From: Fimbriimonadaceae bacterium
GTDB lineage: Bacteria; Armatimonadota; Fimbriimonadia; Fimbriimonadales; Fimbriimonadaceae
Direction: 5' to 3'
Assembly (NCBI GenBank): GCA_019638775.1
Contig: JAHBTD010000003.1
Location: forward strand, 186,001 to 250,000
Length of the DNA: 64,000 bases
The notes under the pieces were generated by a model, which made no database searches, had not been told where the DNA came from, and was given only the letters and a program-made list of their open reading frames with translations. The position numbers were made by a program, and so were the translations under genes. Below are positions 58,619-64,000 of the stretch, piece by piece. Each line of letters begins with the position of its first letter. Within the stretch, counting starts at the first letter, position 1.

Positions 58619-59958
58619 GTCTGGTTTTGCAGACCCGTGTTTTGGCAGGGCCAAAGCCGAGGGCGATTCCCGACATCAGTTGGGGCAAGCGACTCTTCCC
58701 GCTTTTCTTACTCCAAGTGCATCTGTGGCTTTCGTTGGCGCTTTACGCCTTCGGACCGTGGCACTGGCCGATGCGGGACCCACAAAAACTGTTTGGATTC
58801 GTCATTGCATGTCATGTCGCGCTTGCCGCAGGATACTTCGCGGTGGCGCACTGTCGTCCGCGTGCCCTTTCCATACGATGGCGTGGCACAACGCTCGTAT
58901 ATTGGGGCATCGTAGCCTCCCTTCTCGTCTTGCCAATCACCTGCTATGCGCGAACGGGCCACTGGATGCCCGACCTTGCCAGCGCCATAGCCGACCCCGG
59001 AGAGGCGTATCTGCAGGCTCACCTCTATACGGCAAACAGTAGCAACGCCGCCGCTTATGTGCGGGTCTTGCTTAGCCCCTTGCTAGTCATGCTGTTTCCG
59101 ATGGCAGCATTCTATTGGAATCGGCTGTCTGGGATGATGCGCATCGCCGTCGTTGTTCTGGCGATCTGGGTTGTGCTGTTATCGATTGCTACTGGCCAAC
59201 GACGCGACATTGCCGACTTGATCGTCACAATCCCGTTTATCTGCATCGCAAGTCATTGGGCAAGGATCACCAGCATTAGCCGAGCTGCACGAACAATCAT
59301 GGTGACGTTGTTGATCGCACTAATTGGCGCATTCTTAACCTACTTCACCTATTCTCACATCAGTCGAGTGGGCGCTAACACAGCAACTTACGCAGCAAAC
59401 CCGGCAACGCAGCAACTCCCAGATCGTGACAATCCCATTCTGGGCACTATCCCGGATGATGCCCGACCCGGCTTTTTAGCATTTGCAAACTATCTGACGA
59501 CGGGTTATTACGGATTGAGTTTAAGCCTCGACCGCGAGCAGAAGCCAATGTACGGGATGGGGCACAGCATGTTTCTCACCCGAAACTACGAGCGATTCAC
59601 GGGCGACAAGTCGTTCGCGAAGAGGTCTCTTCCAGTCCAAATCTCGGATAAGGACGGCTTTAAATACCCTGTGTATTGGTGCACCGCCTATCCTTACATG
59701 ATCAATGATCTGGGGACCATAGGCACAGTGCTATTGATGTTTGGAGTGGGTGTTCTTTTTGCCCTCACATGGATAGACACATTGGGCGGGAAGAACCCGT
59801 TTGCAATCGTTCTCTTCTGGCTGCTCGCGATCTTTCTGTTCTATCTGCCCGCGACAAACCGGATGCTCCAGGATGGAGAAGGCGTAATCGCTTTTTACGT
59901 TTGGCTGGTGCTGTATCTCTACCATCGAATGAGCTACCGACGGAGGGCAGCAGAGTGA
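58615..59958 (+). CDS. O-antigen-type polymerase (Wzy-like)
   Basis: A 447-residue membrane protein with about 10-12 segments and a large periplasmic loop (about residues 255-355). No signature is clear, as usual for Wzy; the call rests on topology and position between the flippase and the glycosyltransferases. It overlaps neighbours by 4 and 1 bases. Confidence 0.7.
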   Translation: MSLVLQTRVLAGPKPRAIPDISWGKRLFPLFLLQVHLWLSLALYAFGPWHWPMRDPQKLFGFVIACHVALAAGYFAVAHCRPRALSIRWRGTTLVYWGIVASLLVLPITCYARTGHWMPDLASAIADPGEAYLQAHLYTANSSNAAAYVRVLLSPLLVMLFPMAAFYWNRLSGMMRIAVVVLAIWVVLLSIATGQRRDIADLIVTIPFICIASHWARITSISRAARTIMVTLLIALIGAFLTYFTYSHISRVGANTATYAANPATQQLPDRDNPILGTIPDDARPGFLAFANYLTTGYYGLSLSLDREQKPMYGMGHSMFLTRNYERFTGDKSFAKRSLPVQISDKDGFKYPVYWCTAYPYMINDLGTIGTVLLMFGVGVLFALTWIDTLGGKNPFAIVLFWLLAIFLFYLPATNRMLQDGEGVIAFYVWLVLYLYHRMSYRRRAAE

Positions 59959-61169
59959 TGCCAAAAAACAAAGAGCTTTCGATCCTCTATCTGGGAGCGT
60001 TCACTCCTGACCGGCCTGAATACAAGAACTCTGCGACAAGCACCGCTGGCAATATCTTCCAGCTCAACTTCTTGGCGGCGTTCAAACCCGCAGGACTTCC
60101 AGCCCCCGAAGTGTGCAGCTACAGACCGATGCCCTCATTCCCGAGATCGAAAAAGCTCTTCTATCTTGGCGGGAAGGATATTCTTAGCGACGGCACTCAG
60201 GTGCGATTTCTTGCGTTCTTGAACCTGGGAGCGCTGAAGATCATTACGCTCGGACTGTCGTCCTGCCTCCAGGTGATCCGATGGGGATTGCGTAACAGAG
60301 CGAGTAAGCGCCGAGTTGTCATTGCCTACAATCTCACCGCGCCACCCGCTTGGCCCATCTTCTGGGCATGCCGTCTCGTAGGGTGTGAATTCGTGCCTTT
60401 TATCGGCGACATCTATGTTCCGGGTGAGGTCGTTAAAGACACTTGGCTTCGTCGTCGGGAGTTTGCCGGGCAAAGGCGAATCATCCCGAAAGTCGACGGT
60501 CTACTCGTCGCGAACCAAGCGATCATCGAGGACTTCGCCCAAGGTCGGGATGCCCTGCTCATCGAAGGCGGTGTGCCGTCCGCTTTCGTTCAAAGATTTG
60601 CCTCTCGTCACAAGCAAGACGAAGATCATTTCAACATCGTCTTTGCCGGTCAATTGAGTGAGTTGAACGGCATTCCGCTGATCATTGAAGCGATGAAACG
60701 GCTTCAGGGCGACCGGTACCGGCTCTCAATTGCAGGGGGCGGCGAATATGCGGACGCCGTCAAGAAAGCTGCAGAGGCTGACCCACGCATCACCTACCAC
60801 GGTCTGATTCCTCATCACGAAGTGTTAGCGCTTTACGCCAAGGCAGATCTACTTCTTAGCCTCCGACGGACTCATTACCAAACTCATCGCTATGTCTTCC
60901 CGTCGAAAGTTGTCGAGTGCCTGGCGACGGGTTGTCCCTTGCTCACGACAGATACAGGCCACGCCCGCGAGGAGTTCGGCAGTTTTGTTATCTTGCTTGA
61001 GGACGAGACTCCCGAAGCCGTCGCAGACAAGATCGAAGAGATAGCAACTTGGTCGCCGGACAAACGGGCAAAACTCGGGAAAGCCGCGCAAGCATACGTT
61101 AAGGCGAACAGGTCGTGGGAGTCCAATGTCAAGAGGCTAAAAGACTATCTCGACCAGGTGGCAGCATGA
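59958..61169 (+). CDS. Glycosyltransferase (GT4-type)
   Basis: A 403-residue cytosolic transferase from the ATG at 59958, which overlaps the previous stop by one base. The C-terminal GT-B half has IVFAGQLSELNGIPLIIEAMKRLQG, YRLSIAGGGEYADAVK and DLLLSLRRTHYQTHRYVFPSKVVECLATGCPLLTTDTGHAREEFG, with the expected Glu-containing motif shifted. The sugar is unknown. Confidence 0.85.
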   Translation: MPKNKELSILYLGAFTPDRPEYKNSATSTAGNIFQLNFLAAFKPAGLPAPEVCSYRPMPSFPRSKKLFYLGGKDILSDGTQVRFLAFLNLGALKIITLGLSSCLQVIRWGLRNRASKRRVVIAYNLTAPPAWPIFWACRLVGCEFVPFIGDIYVPGEVVKDTWLRRREFAGQRRIIPKVDGLLVANQAIIEDFAQGRDALLIEGGVPSAFVQRFASRHKQDEDHFNIVFAGQLSELNGIPLIIEAMKRLQGDRYRLSIAGGGEYADAVKKAAEADPRITYHGLIPHHEVLALYAKADLLLSLRRTHYQTHRYVFPSKVVECLATGCPLLTTDTGHAREEFGSFVILLEDETPEAVADKIEEIATWSPDKRAKLGKAAQAYVKANRSWESNVKRLKDYLDQVAA

Positions 61170-62329
61170 AGAAAATCAAGATCCTTGCGATGGTCGATTA
61201 CTACTTGCCTGGATACAAGGGTGGAGGTCCGATCGTCTCCGTCAGCCGAATGGTGAGCGAGTTGCGAAGCGAGTTCGACTTCGTTGTATTTACTCGAGAC
61301 CGAGATCTTGGCGACGAGGCCCCCTATTCGGATATCGAACCTGGAAAGCTGAATGCGGAAAAGGATTGCCAAGTCTTTTATGCTCGTCCCGATCAGCTCA
61401 ATCTGCGCACGCTTCGTAAGCTTGTTGCGGAGGTAAACCCAGATGTCATCTACCTCAACAGTTACTTTTCCAAGCTCACAAGGCTTGCGCTGGCATTGCG
61501 CAAGCTCGGGCAAGCGAAAGGTATTCGTTATGTGATCGCGCCGAGAGGAGAGTTTTCTCCTGGGGCTCTTCAGCAAAAGGCGTGGAAGAAACGGGCATAC
61601 ATCCGAGCGGCCTCTACCGCAAGACTCCATGACAATCTTCTCTGGCACGTCTCCTCCGAGCTTGAGAAGAAAGAGGCCATTGATGCTCTTGAGAACAGGC
61701 TTGATGCTTACATCCTCGCTCCTGACCTGATGCAGGTCACGGTCGATCATGTGAACCATGCTGCAAGACCCCCAAAGCAAGTGGGCAGCGCATGCTTTGC
61801 ATGGATTTCGCGGATATCTCCCAAAAAGAATCTACTCGGTGCAATCGAGGCTTTGATGAGTTGTTCTGGCGAGGCGAGCTTGACCGTTTATGGACCGATT
61901 GAAGACGAAGCGTACTGGCAATCGTGTTGTGAGCGAGCCTCTAAGCTTCCGGATGGCGTCCGCTTTGAGCATAAAGGGGGAATCCCCTCCTCTCGTGTGG
62001 TCGAGGAGTTGTCGAAGCACCACTTCTTCTTGTTTCCCACCCTCGGAGAAAACTTTGGTCATGTAATCCCGGAAGCATTGGCGGCAGGCTGCCCAGTCTT
62101 AGTAAGCGATCAGACGCCTTGGCAAGACTTGAATCATCATGGCGCCGGTTGGGTTTTGCCGCTTGCACCGAGCAGTGGCTGGCAGGCGGTGGTACAGGAA
62201 TGTATCGACATGGACGCAGATACATTTGCGTGTCATCAAGATCGCTGCGCAGTTTATCTGGCTCAGCGATTGAAGGAAAGTGATCCGTCCAAAAGCGCGG
62301 GCCTGTTCATACAGGCTTTAGCTCCTTAA
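61166..62329 (+). CDS. Glycosyltransferase (GT4-type), second
   Basis: A 387-residue transferase from the ATG at 61166 (ATGA overlap). It begins KIKILAMVDYYLPGYKGGGPIVSVSRMVSEL, as group 1 transferases do, and contains FAWISRISPKKNLLGAIEALMSC and FFLFPTLGENFGHVIPEALAAGCPVLVSDQTPWQDL, with the conserved Glu in PEALAAG. The acceptor is unknown. Confidence 0.9.
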   Translation: MKKIKILAMVDYYLPGYKGGGPIVSVSRMVSELRSEFDFVVFTRDRDLGDEAPYSDIEPGKLNAEKDCQVFYARPDQLNLRTLRKLVAEVNPDVIYLNSYFSKLTRLALALRKLGQAKGIRYVIAPRGEFSPGALQQKAWKKRAYIRAASTARLHDNLLWHVSSELEKKEAIDALENRLDAYILAPDLMQVTVDHVNHAARPPKQVGSACFAWISRISPKKNLLGAIEALMSCSGEASLTVYGPIEDEAYWQSCCERASKLPDGVRFEHKGGIPSSRVVEELSKHHFFLFPTLGENFGHVIPEALAAGCPVLVSDQTPWQDLNHHGAGWVLPLAPSSGWQAVVQECIDMDADTFACHQDRCAVYLAQRLKESDPSKSAGLFIQALAP

Positions 62330-62391
62330 ATCGCAATTTTTGGAGTATGATTTACCTGTAAAAAGTACCTGGAAAATCCAATAACTAAAGT

Positions 62392-63300
62392 ATGGAGCAA
62401 GCGCGGCTGGATTCCCGGGTACTTGTCTTAGGCGCGACAGGAATGTTGGGTCATAAGGTTGTACAAACATTAAGCCCCTGCTTCGAGGCTTGGGCGACCT
62501 GCCGTAAGCCATATTCAGCTCTTGTCAGCTACGATATCTTCGACCAAGAGAGATTGATCACTGGCCTTGATGCGGCGTCTCTCGACGACGTTGACCGGGT
62601 CATAGAAGACGTTCAGCCGCAGTTTGTCATCAATTGCATCGGCATCGTGAAGCAACACCAGCTTGCCAATGACGCAGTAGCCTGCCTGACCGTAAACTCG
62701 CTCTTGCCACATCGCGCTGCAAAGGCCTGCGAAAGAGTCGGCGGCAAGTTTATTCACATCAGTACCGACTGCGTTTTTGACGGCAAAGGCGGCAATTACT
62801 CCGAATCGGATGTACCAACCGCTGAGGACCTATACGGACGCAGTAAGTGGATGGGTGAGGTCACTGAGGGAACGGCTCTAACTCTACGCACATCGATCAT
62901 TGGCCCGGAGTTGGATGGATGCTCCGGCCTGCTAGAGTGGTTTCTTTCTGAACATAAAGAGGTGAAAGGGTACACCAACGCTCTCTTCAGCGGCCTTACG
63001 ACAGTTGAGTTGGCCCGAGTGATAGCCAGATTAATCACTGAGCGCCCAGACCTGAAAGGCTTGTACCAAGTCGCTGGACCCGCGATTAGCAAGTACGACC
63101 TTTTACATTTGATCAAAGAAGCTTTTGGTCTTAAGACCATTATTACTCCCGATTCTCAGGTGCAAATCGACCGCACACTGAACGGGGAGAAGTTTGTTGC
63201 CGGAGCTGGTTATTCAGCTCCGTCTTGGCGTGAGATGATCCAAGAGATCACCGCGCACATGAAGTTGAAAGAGAGAGAACACTATGTACTTGCAGGATAA
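62392..63300 (+). CDS. RmlD-like SDR sugar-nucleotide reductase (WbvR-like)
   Basis: A 302-residue extended-SDR enzyme. It has the NAD(P)-binding GATGMLG motif (VLVLGATGMLGHKVVQTL), FVINCIGIVKQ, KFIHISTDCVFDGKGGNYSESDVPTAEDLYGRSKWMGE with the YxxxK catalytic pair (Tyr-Gly-Arg-Ser-Lys), and TLRTSIIGPEL. With the following WbjB/CapE-type gene it probably reduces a UDP-4-keto-6-deoxy-HexNAc intermediate, as in L-rhamnosamine or L-quinovosamine pathways. That is inference from pairing. Confidence 0.85.
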   Translation: MEQARLDSRVLVLGATGMLGHKVVQTLSPCFEAWATCRKPYSALVSYDIFDQERLITGLDAASLDDVDRVIEDVQPQFVINCIGIVKQHQLANDAVACLTVNSLLPHRAAKACERVGGKFIHISTDCVFDGKGGNYSESDVPTAEDLYGRSKWMGEVTEGTALTLRTSIIGPELDGCSGLLEWFLSEHKEVKGYTNALFSGLTTVELARVIARLITERPDLKGLYQVAGPAISKYDLLHLIKEAFGLKTIITPDSQVQIDRTLNGEKFVAGAGYSAPSWREMIQEITAHMKLKEREHYVLAG

Positions 63301-64000
63301 GCACGTCCTTGTTACGGGTGGCACGGGATCACTTGGGCAAACTATCGTACGCCGCATGCTGTCAATGGAAACCGGTGCGCCAGCGAGGGTCACGGTTTTT
63401 TCGCGTGACGAAGCCAAGCAACACTATTTGCGCCTCGAATACGCAAAGCCTAAGCCTGGGTTAAGTGAGCTCGCGGTTGAGCGGAGTCGCAACGTGCTCA
63501 AGTTCTCGATCGGAAACGTTCGCGATTACGACAGCGTTTGCCGAGTTCTGAAGGGTGTCGATATCGTCATCAACGCGGCTGCCTTGAAGCAGGTGCCAAG
63601 CTGTGAGCTTTTCCCGTATCAAGCGGTTCAGACAAACATCATCGGCGCACAGCATTTGATCAGCGCTATCCGTGACACCGCTCCGCAGATTGAGAGCGTG
63701 ATCGGCATCAGCACGGATAAGGCCTGCAAGCCGATCAACGTAATGGGCATGACGAAGGCCTTGATGGAGAGAATGTTCATCGAAGCTAACATTCAGTGCC
63801 CTGGCACACGTTTTTCGCTCGTGCGATACGGCAACGTTATCGCGTCCCGAGGATCGGTCGTGCCTTTGTTTGAGGAGCAGATTCGAAACGGCGGTCCGAT
63901 CACGATCACGACGCCAGATATGACCCGCTTTTTGCTCAGCCTTGAGCAAGCAGTGGACACGGTATTCGCCGCGCTAGTCCATGGAAATGCGGGTGAGACG
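63284..64000 (+). CDS. UDP-GlcNAc 4,6-dehydratase/epimerase-type enzyme (WbjB/CapE-like), 3' truncated
   Basis: Begins at the ATG at 63284, overlapping the previous gene by 17 bases, and stays open to the window end. The 239 visible residues show VLVTGGTGSLGQTIVRRML, FSIGNVRDYDSV, VINAAALKQVPSCELFPYQAVQTNIIGAQ, SVIGISTDKACKPINVMGMTKALMERMF and RYGNVIASRGSVVPLF. The M-x3-K in place of Y-x3-K is typical of the WbjB/CapE/FlaA1 group. It should make a UDP-4-keto-6-deoxy-aminosugar. Confidence 0.9.
   Translation, partial: MYLQDKHVLVTGGTGSLGQTIVRRMLSMETGAPARVTVFSRDEAKQHYLRLEYAKPKPGLSELAVERSRNVLKFSIGNVRDYDSVCRVLKGVDIVINAAALKQVPSCELFPYQAVQTNIIGAQHLISAIRDTAPQIESVIGISTDKACKPINVMGMTKALMERMFIEANIQCPGTRFSLVRYGNVIASRGSVVPLFEEQIRNGGPITITTPDMTRFLLSLEQAVDTVFAALVHGNAGET

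Overview
The window reads as a chromosomal segment of a diderm, flagellated, non-proteobacterial organism, most likely in or near the Armatimonadota (Fimbriimonadia-like). This placement is inference. The outer-membrane parts (flagellar L and P ring genes, outer-membrane barrels, Wza-type export) show a diderm envelope. The Terrabacteria-type coiled-coil protein beginning MDILRML, the SpoIIIAA-like R3H ATPase and the CsrA/FliW pair argue against a proteobacterium. Coding density is high, no phage or insertion sequence is recognisable, and no CRISPR array was seen.

Layout. Positions 1-4.1 kb: end of a rhamnose-type sugar ABC transporter, an unknown gene, a Cys-rich copper-storage protein behind a short leader ORF, an ArsR/SRPBCC pair and tRNA-Ser(CGA). 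4.2-9.4 kb: a DUF255-like protein lacking its CxxC, then rpsO-pnp with an RGG-rich PNPase tail and a clear terminator. 9.4-14.2 kb: a GNAT protein behind a leader peptide, an ABC-F ATPase, a secretin-N-domain protein and a nitroreductase. 14.2-16.4 kb: four tandem paralogous membrane-anchored small proteins. 16.4-21.2 kb: a selenocysteine-containing selD (in-frame TGA), a coiled-coil protein, tdk, an FmdB-type protein and rng. 21.5-24 kb: a degenerate Doc/Fic protein, tRNA-Gly(CCC) and ribF.

24.0-32.8 kb is a minus-strand flagellar rod/ring/hook-junction cluster (flgF-flgG-flgA-flgH-flgI-flgJ-flgN-flgK-flgL-fliW-csrA). A terminator and a palindrome-flanked promoter separate csrA from fliW. 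32.9-43.7 kb holds the R3H ATPase, HtrA, serC, a possible PD-(D/E)XK protein, a tgt without its zinc cysteines, a DUF1501 protein, two more anchored small proteins, an AhpD-like protein, maf and a SMI1/KNR4 protein. 44.2-50.4 kb holds two paralogous outer-membrane barrels, the first broken by an amber codon. The second leads a TroA-type metal ABC operon (mntABCD) behind two 22-bp operators.

50.4-52.6 kb is a cytochrome c maturation cluster ccmABCD, with ccmD a 41-codon gene overlapping ccmC. 52.8-54.3 kb holds two adjacent RlaP-like nucleotidyltransferases. From 54.4 kb to the end is a Wzx/Wzy-type polysaccharide locus (Wza, Wzz, Wzx, Wzy, two glycosyltransferases, and an RmlD-like reductase with a WbjB/CapE-type dehydratase for an N-acetyl-6-deoxy-aminosugar).

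The observations I would check first are the Sec-SelD with its bSECIS candidate and upstream mini-ORF, the metal operon with duplicated operators and its own outer-membrane barrel, the seven anchored NTF2-like-looking proteins, the zinc-ligand-less Tgt, the leader ORFs before the copper-storage and GNAT genes, and the paired RlaP-like enzymes.
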